From positions 1-64,000 of the forward strand of contig NW_005179242.1 of assembly GCF_000350225.1 (NCBI RefSeq): a DNA stretch of 64,000 bases, read 5' to 3'. Below, piece by piece: positions 1-10,630 of this stretch. The position numbers were made by a program, and so were the translations under genes. Below the pieces are notes generated by a model, which made no database searches, had not been told where the DNA came from, and worked only from the letters and a program-made list of their open reading frames with translations. The DNA is from Chondrus crispus. Taxonomy: Eukaryota > Rhodophyta > Florideophyceae > Gigartinales > Gigartinaceae. Position 1 is the first letter of the stretch; each line of letters starts with the position of its first letter.

Positions 1-3000
1 TCCATCCGCCGCGGGGCGTGGGGAGTGTTTTGGTCCGTGCTTTGATATAATTTTTGCAGATATTTTATGGAGCCAGTAGGCCTTCCATCCCAGGAATCTT
101 CAATAGCGATGCCAATTTCGACGCCTAACCTCCCATCAGTCCAACCCATGGGTATAGGAGCCAGTAGCCCTTACATCCCAGGAATCTTCAATAGCGATGC
201 CAATTTCGACGCCTAACCTCCCATCCGTCCAACCCATGGGTATAGGAGCCAGTAGCCCTTCCATCCCAGGAATCTTCAATAGCGATGTCAATTTCGACGC
301 CTAACCTCCCATCCGTCCAACCCATGGGTATAGGAGCTAGTAGCCCTTCCATCCCAGGAATCTTCAATAGCGATGCCAATTTCGACGCCTAACCTCCCAT
401 CCGTCCAACCCATGGGTATAGAATGATCATAACGAGCGCTGCCACACGGATGAAACCAGCGATGAAACCTTCCATCCGACCAATAAGCCTTCCGTCCGAG
501 ATTCAGGACTTCCATCCGCCGCGGAGCGTGGGGAGTGTTTTGGCCCGTGCTTTGATATAATTTTTGCAGATATTTTATGGAGCCAGTAGGCCTTCCATCC
601 CAGGAATCTTCAATAGCGATGTCAATTTCGACGCCTAACCTCCCATCCGTCCAACCCATGGGTATAGGAGCTAGTAGCCCTTCCATCCCAGGAATCTTCA
701 ATAGCGATGCCAATTTCGACGCCTAACCTCCCATCCGTCCAACCCATGGGTATAGGACTTCCATCCGCCGCGGGGCGTGGGGAGTGTTTTGGCCCGTGCT
801 TTGATATAATTTTTGCAGATATTTTATGGAGCCAGTAGGCCTTCCATCCCAGGAATCTTCAATAGCGATGCCAATTTCGACGCCTAACCTCCCATCAGTC
901 CAACCCATGGGTATAGGACTTCCATCCGCCGCGGAGCGTGGGGAGTGTTTTGGCCCGTGCTTTGATATAATTTTTGCAGATATTTTATGGAGCCAGTAGG
1001 CCTTCCATCCCAGGAATCTTCAATAGCGATGCCAATTTCGACGCCTAACCTCCCATCCGTCCAACCCATGGGTATAGGAGCTAGTAGCCCTGCCGTCCCA
1101 GGAATCTTCAATAGCGATGCCAATTTCGACGCCTAACCTCCCATCCGTCCAACCCATGGGTATAGAATGATCATAACGAGCGCTGCCACACGAATGAAAC
1201 CAGCGATGAAACCTTCCATCCGACCAATAAGCCTTCCGTCCGAGATTCAGGACTTCCATCCGCCGCGGAGCGTGGGGAGTGTTTTGGCCCGTGCTTTGAT
1301 ATAATTTTTGCAGATATATTATGGAGCCAGTAGGCCTTCCATCCCAGGAATCTTCAATAGCGATGCCAATTTCGACGCCTAACCTCCCATCTGTCCAACC
1401 CATGCGTATAGGGTATAGGAGCCAGTCGCCCTTTCATCCCAGGAATCTTCAATAGCGATGTCAATTTCGACGCCTAACCTCCCATCCGTCCAACCCATGG
1501 GTATAGGAGCTAGTAGCCCTGCCGTCCCAGGAATCTTCAATAGCGATGCCAATTTCGACGCCTAACCTCCCATCCGTCCAACCCATGGGTATAGAATGAT
1601 CATAACGAGCGCTGCCACACGGATGAAACCAGCGATGAAACCTTCCATCCGACCAATAAGCCTTCCGTCCGAGATTCAGGACTTCCATCCGCCGCGGAGC
1701 GTGGGGAGTGTTTTGGCCCGTGCTTTGATATAATTTTTGCAGATATATTATGGAGCCAGTAGGCCTTCCATCCCAGGAATCTTCAATAGCGATGCCAATT
1801 TCGACGCCTAACCTCCCATCTGTCCAACCCATGGGTATAGGCCTTCCATCCCAGGAATCTTCAATAGCGATGTCAATTTCGACGCCTAACCTCCCATCCG
1901 TCCAACCCATGGGTATAGGAGCTAGTATCCCTTCCAACCCAGGAAACTTCAATAGCAATGCTCATTTCCACACCTAACCACCCATCCGTCCAACCCAGGG
2001 GTATGGAATGATCATAACGAGCGCTGCCACACGGATGAGACCAGCGATGAAACCTTCCATCCGACCAATAAGCCTTCCGTCCGAGATTCAGGACTTCCAT
2101 CCGCCGCGGAGCGTGGGGAGTGTTTTGGCCCGTGCTTTGATATAATTTTTGCAGATATTTTATGGAGCCAGTAGGCCTTCCATCCCAGGAATCTTCAATA
2201 GCGATGCCAATTTCGACGCCTAACCTCCCATCTGTCCAACCCATGGGTATAGGCCTTCCATCCCAGGAATCTTCAATAGCGATGTCAATTTCGACGCCTA
2301 ACCTCCCATCCGTCCAACCCATGGGTATAGGAGCTAGTAGCCCTTCCATCCCAGGAATCTTCAATAGCGATGCCAATTTCGACGCCTAACCTCCCATCCG
2401 TCCAACCCATGGGTATAGAATGATCATAACGAGCGCTGCCACACGGATGAAACCAGCGATGAAACCTTCCATCCGACCAATAAGCCTTCCGTCCGAGATT
2501 CAGGACTTCCATCCGCCGCGGAGCGTGGGGAGTGTTTTGGCCCGTGCTTTGATATAATTTTTGCAGATATTTTATGGAGCCAGTAGGCCTTCCATCCCAG
2601 GAATCTTCAATAGCGATTTCAATTTCGACGCCTAACCTCCCATCCGTCCAACCCATGGGTATAGGAGCTAGTAGCCGTTCCATCCCAGGAATCTTCAATA
2701 GCGATGCCAATTTCGATCCGTCCAACCCATGGGTATAGGAGGTAGTAGACCTTCCATCCCAGGAATCTTCAATAGCGATGCCAATTTCGACGCCTAACCT
2801 CCCATCCGTCCAACCCATGGGTATAGGACTTCCATCCGCCGCGGAGCGTGGGGAGTGTTTTGGCCCGTGCTTTGATATAATTTTTGCAGATATTTTATGG
2901 AGCCAGTAGGCCTTCCATCCCAGGAATCTTCAATAGCGATGTCAATTTCGACGCCTAACCTCCCATCCGTCCAACCCATGGGTATAGGGATAGTCGTAAG
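1..3000. repeat. Satellite array with higher-order structure
   Basis: About 22 copies of a unit of roughly 80-90 bp are present, each carrying the core TCTTCAATAGCGATGCCAAT, then CGACGCCTAACCTCCCAT and CAACCCATGGGTATAG. They are grouped into a longer unit by an inserted block that starts GAATGATCATAACGAGC and runs on to GGAGTGTTTTGGCCCGTGC. That block starts at 421, 1165, 1594, 2006 and 2418, giving spacings of 744, 429, 412 and 412, so the higher-order period is about 412 bp. The array already runs at base 1 and so extends beyond the window. Long minus-strand open frames here simply reflect repeat units without stops and I do not call them genes. One short related copy sits far away near 50097. 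Confidence 0.95.
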
Positions 3001-3423
3001 AGGGCCGGTGCGTTGGAGGAGGGGCAACAGGAGTACGGAAGGGGAGCGGTGTGGTTCCAGAGAACGTGCGGATGAGATTGTCTCATACAGTATGTGGTCA
3101 TTCAGGGGGGGGGAAGGAGTGGAACGGACAGAGTAAGTGAGATCAGTAGTGAACCAATAGACGCGCGTTACGAGGAGCGCCAGCCAGTAGATGCGCGTCG
3201 GGATTCAGGGGCGTGAATAGGGGAACCGCGAATGATATCGTGACGGCGACGAACGGGATCAATGACGCGACATGACAGCGAGGATGACGTCCATCCGGCC
3301 AACGGTTGCGGTCGGATGCATGTCGGCAATTTTCGACGTCCATCCGGTATGATAAAATAATCAAATTTGGCCCTGTGCGCATTGAAATTTTTCCAGATTT
3401 TTTTCTAGCCAATGTGCACTCCG
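3001..3423. other. Intergenic stretch, no gene seen
   Basis: No convincing ORF. Fragments around 3285-3345 reuse the words GACGTCCATCCGG and AATTTTCGACG, which look like degenerate relatives of the neighbouring satellite. Confidence 0.5.
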
Positions 3424-3804
3424 TCAGACCGAAGTAAATTTGCGCTTAATTTCAGCCCACCTGAACGCGCGTCTGTTCGGACATGGGTATAGAGTCCATC
3501 CCCTGCTGGGGTCTTCCCTCCCCTGACCTTGACAAGAAGAATGGGAACGTCTTCCTCTCGGACGCCCCCTTGAGCCTCCTCTTCCTCTTCCGCGTCTTGC
3601 GGCTGACCCACGACCGCCCCCACGTCGTTGATTGAAATCCGCACTACGGCCTCTCCCGCGACCGCCAGCGCCATTTTCAAATGCCCCACCTGCAGTTGCT
3701 GTGCATTGCGTATCGTTTGCGCTAGCTCCTGTCAATGTGCCGGTGATCTGAGAAGCCGTTGTGGGCACAAGAACAGCGTCAGGAACTTTGGAAGCCATCT
3801 CCAT
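3424..3804 (-). CDS. Possible RGG-rich small protein, or fragment
   Basis: Reading the minus strand from an ATG at 3804 gives about 126 residues. The N-terminal part is rich in Ala, Thr and Ser. From roughly residue 45 to 90 it is a Gly/Arg-rich RGG/RGR block, followed by a short Cys-containing tail. RGG boxes are known in RNA-binding proteins and also in some retrotransposon Gag C-termini, so this could be a host gene or an eroded Gag remnant. Another frame of the same strand is also open (3405-3689) and rich in Glu, so coding status is uncertain. No family is recognised. Confidence 0.3.
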   Translation of the reverse strand: MEMASKVPDAVLVPTTASQITGTLTGASANDTQCTATAGGAFENGAGGRGRGRSADFNQRRGGGRGSAARRGRGRGGSRGRPRGRRSHSSCQGQGREDPSRGWTLYPCPNRRAFRWAEIKRKFTSV

Positions 3805-3977
3805 TAACCCAAGTGCTGGGAGAGACACAGGTTTGGATTGCCACCACCGATTTGAGAGCTTGAAAATCAGGGTACTTCCACTCAGCGAGCTCAGTGTAGT
3901 GACCGAGTCATTTCAATCCATATGGATGCGATTGGTTCTTTATGGACGTTCTAAAATACTCCTACAAACGGGTCTCT

Positions 3978-4049
3978 TGATCAGTATACTGATCATGGGG
4001 CCGAAACCACAAAATTGCCAAAAATGCCTCTTGACCAGTATACTGGTCA
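3978..4049. promoter_or_regulatory. Pair of 18-bp perfect palindromes
   Basis: TGATCAGTATACTGATCA at 3978-3995 and TGACCAGTATACTGGTCA at 4032-4049 are both perfect dyads, start 54 bp apart and share the centre CAGTATACTG. They differ at two symmetric positions (T/A against C/G), so the change in one arm is matched in the other. Both are preceded by a similar CTCT. Dyads of this kind fit a homodimeric binding site, but no factor is known and they could be the ends of a small repeat. Confidence 0.45.
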
Positions 4050-4182
4050 TGGCAGGTATTAGGGATATGCACTCTGCATGCTGATTTCCGTTCACCGCCA
4101 GCCGGTTCTGTAGACCTAATTTTGAGTAAGTTTTTGTCACATGCTATTTAATTTATTCAGAATTTAGGATCGAACTGAGCGC

Positions 4183-4202
4183 GCCGTCGAGCACTCGACG
4201 GC
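4183..4202. repeat. Short inverted repeat (hairpin)
   Basis: GCCGTCGAG and CTCGACGGC are perfect 9-bp arms around a 2-base loop, shortly upstream of the gypsy element A insertion. No function is evident. Confidence 0.4.
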
Positions 4203-4334
4203 CACGCTCGTCGTCCCCACAGAAATGGCAAGTGAGGGTCTCCTTTAAGACAGCCTGGACAGCCATGGGTGCATGTATATTTTCGCAATTTTCAAGATAT
4301 TACATGCCCAATAATGTAATGTATTGTGTCAGCG

Positions 4335-4829
4335 TGTAACGGTTGAAGGACAAGCACAGTATGTATGTCTTTGTAGTTTTACTTTTTATAAACATACTGC
4401 GCGTGTCTTTCCCGAATGGACTGGCTCCTCCATTCTTTAAAAGGATGGCATAGAACTACAACATAATTTCTATGCCATACCTAAAAGAATTGTCAAAGGA
4501 GGAGTACAGTATCCACTAGTACTAAAGAGGATGGTCGGGGAGATTGAAGGCAAGGACATAAGCGATTGTATGGAGATTAGTTGTAGAGTGAAAGGATAGT
4601 TTATTATAGTCTAGCAGGTACTGTATTGTTCTAAGTTTCAGCTACGATTTCTATAAAAGGCGCGGCGTTCGGACGGGGAAAGCAAAAGGGGTCAGGCACA
4701 ATCACTCACTAACCCTGAGAGCCACCCAACCTGCAACCCCAAGTGTGTCCAACTTAAGAACCGCTTTGCAAAACCATTCAACACAAGTAAGTCACTCTGT
4801 TCATTTTAATAACCCTGCGCGCCGCTAAA
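4335..4829 (+). repeat. Element A 5' LTR
   Basis: Starts TGTAACGGTTGAAGG after the duplicated CAGCG and matches the 3' LTR base for base in length (495 bp). The end is set by the duplication; the last bases are CTAAA here and CTCAA in the 3' copy, not the usual CA. It carries a TATA box and a splice donor (GT at 4787). Confidence 0.92.
4652..4659 (+). promoter_or_regulatory. TATA box of element A LTR
   Basis: TATAAAAG lies in a TATAAAAGGCGCGG context within the LTR and recurs at 26030-26037 in the 3' LTR. It would place transcription start near 4680-4690, about 100 bases before the predicted splice donor. Confidence 0.65.
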
Positions 4830-4883
4830 AGTGGTAGCATCGCCAAATCGATCTAACCCTATTTTTTACCAAACATTTTCCAG
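4787..4883 (+). other. Predicted intron spanning LTR end and PBS
   Basis: A GTAAGT donor at 4787 in the LTR and a TTTTCCAG acceptor ending at 4883 define a 97-nt intron. A pyrimidine-rich stretch precedes the acceptor and a CTAAC branch-like word lies near 4855. The exon before it ends in A (4786) and the exon after it begins TG (4884), so joining them creates ATG in the frame of the zinc-finger ORF. The intron contains the primer-binding site, so spliced RNA could not be reverse transcribed by the normal route. This is predicted from sequence only. Confidence 0.6.
4832..4844 (+). promoter_or_regulatory. Element A primer-binding site
   Basis: TGGTAGCATCGCC begins 2 bp after the LTR end, the usual place and start (TGG, complementary to tRNA CCA). 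TGGTAGCA resembles binding sites for initiator tRNA-Met of animals and fungi, but the tRNA used here cannot be identified without the host tRNA set. Confidence 0.6.
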
Positions 4884-5428
4884 TGTGCGAAATCAACACC
4901 AACAGCGCAGATTCCACACGTGGCACAGGCACCACCAATAGCGAGCCGGAGCCAATTATCGTCGAAAAACAAGGCGAAATTCAAGCTCAGAGCCAATCTA
5001 CCTCGGCTAACAAGATTGCAACACCGCTGCCGGCTGAAAAAGAGTTAATTTTTAATATTGCTCTGGAAAGGGGTGGGCTCGACCGTGGGGCTACCTTCGA
5101 GCTACCGCCGGCTAACGCAGGACCGAGTGGAGAGAAGTGCTCCACTTGTCAACTTAACAAGCCGTACAACCAATCGTGGCCGGAGCACAACCGGTCTGAG
5201 TCCCATATAAGGCACCTCATTTTAAGCCGTGGATTCGGCCCTGCTGTGGAAAACCTTAACCGCAAGCACTCTAATATCCTTACAATAAGGTGCGATTTAT
5301 GTCATACGAACTACAGGAACGCCTTATTGTTTAACGCGCATAAGGTTGAAGACGAGCACCGCCGCCGTGTCAAGGAACTACATCGACTAGTACACATGGC
5401 ATCGAGCAAGGGCGTGATTGGACGTTAG
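4884..5428 (+). CDS. Element A extra ORF: tandem C2H2 zinc-finger protein
   Basis: This ORF of about 181 residues lies between the PBS and gag, where standard Ty3/gypsy elements have no gene. Residues 1-85 are Ser/Thr/Glu-rich and look disordered. Two zinc fingers follow with the same spacing CX2CX12HX5H: C86, C89, H102, H108 and C137, C140, H153, H159. The tail is basic. There is no ATG in this frame before the fingers; the only Met codon inside lies near residue 172. The start codon is produced by splicing A4786 to TG4884. A nucleic-acid-binding role (regulating transcription, RNA or target choice) is inference. Plant Ogre elements also carry an ORF ahead of gag, but I see no basis for homology. 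Confidence 0.72.
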
Positions 5429-5594
5429 ACAAAGGTTACTAAACCGAGGAAAACGAACCCCGGTGTACTATCGAAGACCTTGGGGCACTTCAAGAAATAC
5501 TCCAAACGTTCAATTTAGAGGTATTGACTACAGTAGAAATTTTGCATTAAAAAATTGCCTTGTTTGAAAATTTCAAAATTGTCTACTGTACACT

Positions 5595-6497
5595 ATGGAG
5601 CCAGATTCAATAATCCAAATGCAAAATGAGATCAGCTCTCTCCGCCAGCAAGTAGCTCAAGCTAATCAGTCATTACAGGAGCAAATAGCTCAGACAAATC
5701 AAGCTGTTGCTATCGCCACCCAATCTATTTCTAACGTAAATACCACGAATAGCAATAGCAATAGCCTTCTGTTAAAAACTGACAAACCTGAAAAATTCAA
5801 CGGTGAAAATGCCCGAAGCTGGTTGAAAAGTATAGCAAATATTTTTGCAGCGCACAGCAATACAATCGATGACAATACGAAAATCAACTATGCCGTAAGC
5901 TATATGACGGGTGCGGGACTACAATGGTGGGAGTTAGCAATCCTAAATGACAATGCTATAACATCATATGATGAGTTTCAAAAAGAACTATTAAACTATT
6001 TTGAACCTGTGAACAGAGAGTAGACCGCAAGAAAAATGTTGAGTGATCTAAAACAAATGGGCAAGTTAACCTTAGTCCGGGAATATAATAGAGAGTTCTC
6101 AAGATGGCTCTTGCAGATCCCAAGTATGACATCTGCGGAACAGATATTCCACTACAGCCAGGGACTTAAGACCCGCACAAGAATCGAGGTCGAGCGGGCG
6201 GAACCACAATCATTACAAGACGCTATGAAAATTGCGGACAGACTTGATAGTCTCTTCAATAGTGGTCAAAACTACTTTGGATTCGCAAGATCAACGCCTA
6301 ATTTCTCCTCTGCGCCTACACCAATGCAAATTGGGAACATGCAACCGCGCAGAGGTACGAAACTGTCCCCAGCAGAAAAATCGCGAAGAATGGAGCATAG
6401 GTTATGCTTCGTCTGTGGTAAACAAAACTGCATATCCAGAAACCACTACAACAATCAGAGGCCTAGACCTAACTCGTTCACCCAAAAGAAAAACTAG
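5595..6497 (+). pseudogene. gag: Element A gag, interrupted by an in-frame TAG
   Basis: The frame starts at ATG 5595 with a Gln-rich coiled-coil-like N-terminus and continues into a capsid region of retrotransposon Gag type. A TAG at 6021-6023 stops it after 142 residues. The same frame continues at once to 6497 and holds the rest of capsid and a Cys-rich motif, so one substitution explains the break. The motif near 6404-6445 reads CFVCGKQNCISRNH, that is CX2CX4CX4H, with His and Cys swapped compared with the canonical CX2CX4HX4C knuckle. Gag would form the particle and bind RNA; this copy cannot make a full-length product without readthrough. Confidence 0.85.
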
Positions 6498-7978
6498 TTG
6501 TTCCGTTAAATGAAGTCGGCACATTGGCGGATAAATGTACTATAGCCGAAGACAAAACTACAAAAACACAAAAAAATGATAAAAAACAAAAAGACAAAAA
6601 GAAGCAGTATTCAAGAGAGAACAACGGTAAAGAGTCCGTCAAAGTATGTACATTCTCACCATACAAGAAGAGAACAAATACAAAGAGGCAAGCTCTACTA
6701 TTATTCAACGGGGAGGTGCAAGATGCAACCGACAATTCCCGTTGCACTATTCTGGTAGACAGTGGGTGCGAAGAAATAGTAATATCAAAGGCATATGCAG
6801 AGAAATTGAAGTTGAGAAAGGGGAATACTAACCTGAGTGCAGAACTATGGGAACGAACACTTGTTCCTATGGAACGGTGTTGCGAGAACCTTATCATACG
6901 GATTGGGGAAGCTACCATTACCGTACGGCCATACGTGGTGGACTGGATTGCTTACGACTTAATCCTAGGCAAAGCGTGGTTATCCGAAGCCAACCCTTTA
7001 ATCGATTGGAAAATGAACCGTATGCTCCTTAAGCAGGAAGAAAGGTTAATAACTCTGGACGCAGAGGCTCATAAGCATGAGGAAGCCCGCCTGACATACA
7101 TGCTTACGAGTAAACAGTTCGTGAGGTTAGCGAGAAAGCAGAATAGCACCATATATCATGTCGTATTGAAACCTTCTCAAGAGGAAGGAGAAAATACTAT
7201 AGAGACTAGTGAAAAGGACGATTACATGAAACAGTTAGACGGACTCCTGGGAGAATACAGATGCGTATTCCCGCAGGATCTGCCTAAAGGATTGCCTCCG
7301 AAAAGATCCGTTGAAATGAGAATAGACTTAGAAATGGATGCAAGACCCAAAACGGGTCCCATCTATAAACTTTCAAGAAAAGAGCTGGAAGAAATGAAGA
7401 ACCAGCTAGAAGAAGCCCTTGAAAATGGATTCATACGCCCAAGTATAAGTCGTTGGGGTAGCCCTGTCCTGTTCACTCCAAAGAAAGACGGTGGCCTAAG
7501 AATGTGCATCGATTATCGAGCACTCAACAAACAGACTATTAAGAACCAAGTACCCTTACCGAAAATCGATGAAGTATGGGATCAAGTAGGAGGATCGAAA
7601 TACTTCTCCACCATTGATCTAAGATCGGGGTATCATCAAATAAGGTTGAGGGATGCTGATATTCAAAAGACAGCATTCCGAACTAGATATGGTCAATACG
7701 AATACCTAGTAACGCCCTTTGGATTAACAGGGGCTCCAGGATGCTTCCAGACACTCATGAACAATATCTTCAGACCACACTTACATAAGTTTGTCCTTGT
7801 CTACTTACACGACATCCTTATCTACAGTAAAACGAAAGAGGATCATCTGAACCATCTTAGGACAATACTGCAAATATTGAAGGAGCATCAACTATACGGG
7901 AAGCTTTCAAAGTGTAAATTCCTTTGTCATAATCTTGAGTACCTTGGCCACATAATAAGTGAGAATGGTATTCAAGTG
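6482..7978 (+). pseudogene. pol: Element A pol, 5' part: protease and most of RT
   Basis: The frame is open from about 6482, overlapping gag in -1. Lys-rich N-terminal residues precede an aspartic protease with the active triad DSG at 6758-6766. RT follows from about 7250, with the expected blocks (fingers motif with CIDYRALN, then [12 protein letters not shown]). At 7802-7813 the catalytic box reads YLHD: the first of the two metal-binding aspartates is His (CAC at 7808-7810), which should abolish polymerase activity. The frame is cut at 7978 by element B and continues in phase at 23549. Confidence 0.88.
6488..6497 (+). promoter_or_regulatory. Candidate -1 frameshift site at the gag/pol junction
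   Basis: The gag frame ends AAG AAA AAC TAG. G AAA AAC directly before the stop resembles the X XXY YYZ slippery pattern apart from its first base. A -1 slip there enters the pol frame exactly (CTA GTT GTT). I did not identify a downstream pseudoknot by eye. Confidence 0.4.
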
Positions 7979-8642
7979 TGTAGTATAACCCCCCCCCTGG
8001 GGCTTTATTTTAGATTAGATCAACTCAGAATCGGATCGGTTACTGTAGAGCTCGATTCTCTACAGTACCACCACGTGTAACCCCGAGTACAGGGGGCGCA
8101 CGTGTACACGTGTACGCGCGGGACCGAAGAGCGCGCACACACACGTGTACTGTCAGCCCCGATGGCTGACAGTATTACAGTGTCGACCGACCGCTACAGT
8201 ACGTCGCTACAGTACATCGGTACTGTACTATTATGATAGGTTATTATGTACATTAAATATGGAGCGGACCGGCGGCGGTGGAGGAGGACAAGCACGGACT
8301 TGTCACCCACCGACCGTCAAGGTCCGACTTCCCGCTTATTCTAAGGTAGCGCTCGCTAACCACCTTAGAGCGGCACCGAGCGCGGGTTGAGGACGCGCGC
8401 GGTACGCCCACGAGCCGGCTCCGCCTCCGCCCGTCGGTACTGGATCGTTACCCAGTACCGCGCCGGGGCGTCGAGGCGTCGAACCGCTCGCGCGTACCGG
8501 CGTCCTCTCCGTTCCCGCTCTACCACGCTACCCGGGCCCGGTGCCGTTAGCTGGTGTCCTGCTTCACCCCCGTCTTCCCGATCGGACGGGGTCTCGGTCG
8601 AACTGTGCATACACCCCTATCGCTGGGGGTGTTTATGCTACA
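7979..8642 (+). repeat. Element B 5' LTR
   Basis: 664 bp, starting TGTAGTATAACCCCCC and ending GGGTGTTTATGCTACA. It contains the inverted pair TGTCAGC/GCTGACAG (near 8148-8174), several GTACTGTA/TACAGTAC words, an A/T-rich ACATTAAATA near 8250 (possible TATA element) and a terminal hairpin CACCCC/GGGGTG. The same modules recur in LTRs C and D. Confidence 0.93.
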
Positions 8643-8643
8643 G

Positions 8644-8657
8644 TGGTCTCCCGACCT
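8644..8657 (+). promoter_or_regulatory. Element B primer-binding site
   Basis: TGGTCTCCCGACCT begins one base after the LTR end, starting TGG as expected for pairing with a tRNA CCA end. It differs from the element A site, so a different tRNA primer is implied. Confidence 0.6.
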
Positions 8658-8722
8658 AGAAGACCCTGGAGTCCGATCTCCGAGAAGACTTCCGCTTCCC
8701 TCCGCGAACCGATCGCGTCGAG

Positions 8723-10630
8723 ATGAGCCAAGAGTTTGAGCCCTCGATCCGCTCCGAAGCGGCGGATCTGAGTCCGGCCGCTGTGCAGTCCCCATCCGCC
8801 ACGTCGGGCGACGGCGACGCAGGTCCTCGTGACCGCGAACCGTCGCTCGGTTCCTCCGAGGAAAGAGCGGCGGCGATGTTCGAACGCAAAGCCGAATACA
8901 TCGAGGAAGTCCGTACTTCCCTTCGGATCGATGTATCGGACCATGTATACACTCGATGCATGGCCGAACTCCGCTCCCTGCGTGAAGGGAGGTTCGATAG
9001 AGTGACGCAGTCCTTAGAGAATCTCCGAGCACTGATCGACGAGTTACACTCGCGGATAGTGCTCGTCGAAGACTCCCGTTTCGCCTCGCCCGGACCGTCC
9101 GGACAAGGTCGTCCTGAGAGGCCGACCTCGGTGAGACGACCCGAGGACCGAACCTCTCCGTCCGCAGAGCAATTGGGTGCGTTCGCGCACCTCTCCGCTG
9201 AGCTCGACGCCACTCGTCGGCGTGCTCGCGACATGGAACGTACCATGGCCGAAAGGCTACCCGGTGCCCCCTCGAGAGGGCCCGGTGGTACCGTACCTCC
9301 GAGCGCCGCCGCCCCCGAAGGTTGGCGTCCGACTGGTGCCGCTACCAGTCGGACTGCAGAAGGAAGCCGTCCTCCTATAGACGCGAACTTCGCGTCTGAG
9401 ACCCAAGCCTTGCCGCCTATCGCCGGAAGTAGGCGGCAAGTGGACCGCGTATCGTACGCGGACGAAAAGGACCGTGGAGGAGCCGCCCGCGGGTCCGGAC
9501 AACCGATGTTCTCCGTCGATCCCCGCTGGGGCGGCTACCCGCCGGCGAGTTACGCCGAGCATCCAGGTCCGGTAGACGTCCGTACGCTACAGGTTACCTC
9601 CTTCGGCACGCTGGGTCCCGCTGAACCCGAGCTCGAGCCGGTACATACGATGATCCAAGAGTTCAGCGCCGTTGCTGACTATCGTATGTACCGCTTGGAT
9701 AACACCTCGAGGCTCGTTACCTCGGGTGACGCGGGACGGATCCCGAAGTACGTCCAACGCTGTCGTGGGATCCCTCCCACGATGCGCAGCTTCGACGGCA
9801 CCGACCCGATCCAGCTGCTGCCGTTCTTGAAGGATATCCGAATCACCTTCAACGCGCAACACCTGACCGAAGGTGTTGCGGTACGAGTCCTCGCGCACTT
9901 CCTCGAGCGCGACGCGGAGCGCCTGTATACGAGTTATACCATGCGTGGCCTCCGCGCCGGCCAGCTCCACGACGACGTCAGCTGGCCGGGGCTCGTGAAT
10001 CAACTCTTAAAACGCTACCTCACGGACGACGTGTTAGGTGAAGCGTACGACGCTGTCGCTACGGCGCGACAGCAATCGCATGAGACGGAAAGCACGTTTG
10101 CTGACCGACTCGAGACTGCCGCGTTCCGATGCACGGCAGTCTTCTCCGAACAGTCCCTCGCGCACTACTTCGTGCGGGGACTTGCACCGGCAACCCGTGC
10201 CGCAGTATCCGAAACTGTGCAAAGGCTGCCAGGCAGTCAGAAGACCGATCTTCCGACCATCCGCCGTATCGCCACGGCGGAAGGTACAACGTACCGCGCT
10301 CGGCGCGGTTTACCTCTGCCGGATTCGAAACCGGCAGGGAAGGCTGGCAGGACTACGAAGTCCGCCGCGACAAGTTCGCCCGCCTCGACCCTCCATATCG
10401 GGGAGGATGAGTGGCAGGCCGACCCTGTCCTCATTACGCAAGGAGCAGGGCCCGTGGGGGCACGAACCCCCTCACCGATGTCGACCGGAACGACATCGAG
10501 TTACGCGACCGCCTTCACGGCCACTCCAAGAGTGGCAACGGGTACGGACCCCCGGGTCGCAGAGCTCGACATATCGAGCCGAGATGCAGGAGGCGAAGCG
10601 CCTCGCGTGCCCCTCCTCACCGATGAGGAG
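8723..10630 (+). pseudogene. gag: Element B gag, N-terminal and capsid part
   Basis: From ATG 8723 the frame gives 636 residues up to the insertion point of LTR C. Residues 1-~230 are charged and Pro/Ser-rich with a short coiled-coil-like stretch. A retrotransposon capsid domain lies roughly at residues 350-520. The frame then runs into the inserted inverted LTR and stops at 10681. If the LTR and one 5-bp duplicate are removed, the frame continues in phase at 11283 with the zinc knuckle, for a Gag of about 856 residues. So this copy's Gag is truncated before its RNA-binding motif. Confidence 0.85.

Noticed and set aside
188..3027. Long minus-strand open frames across the left satellite
   Set aside because: They follow repeat units without stops and share the same repeated peptide. 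No start context, domain or independent evidence of coding.
3961..4060. Paired palindromes as a CRISPR-like array
   Set aside because: Only two units, the repeats themselves are dyads, and the context is eukaryotic.
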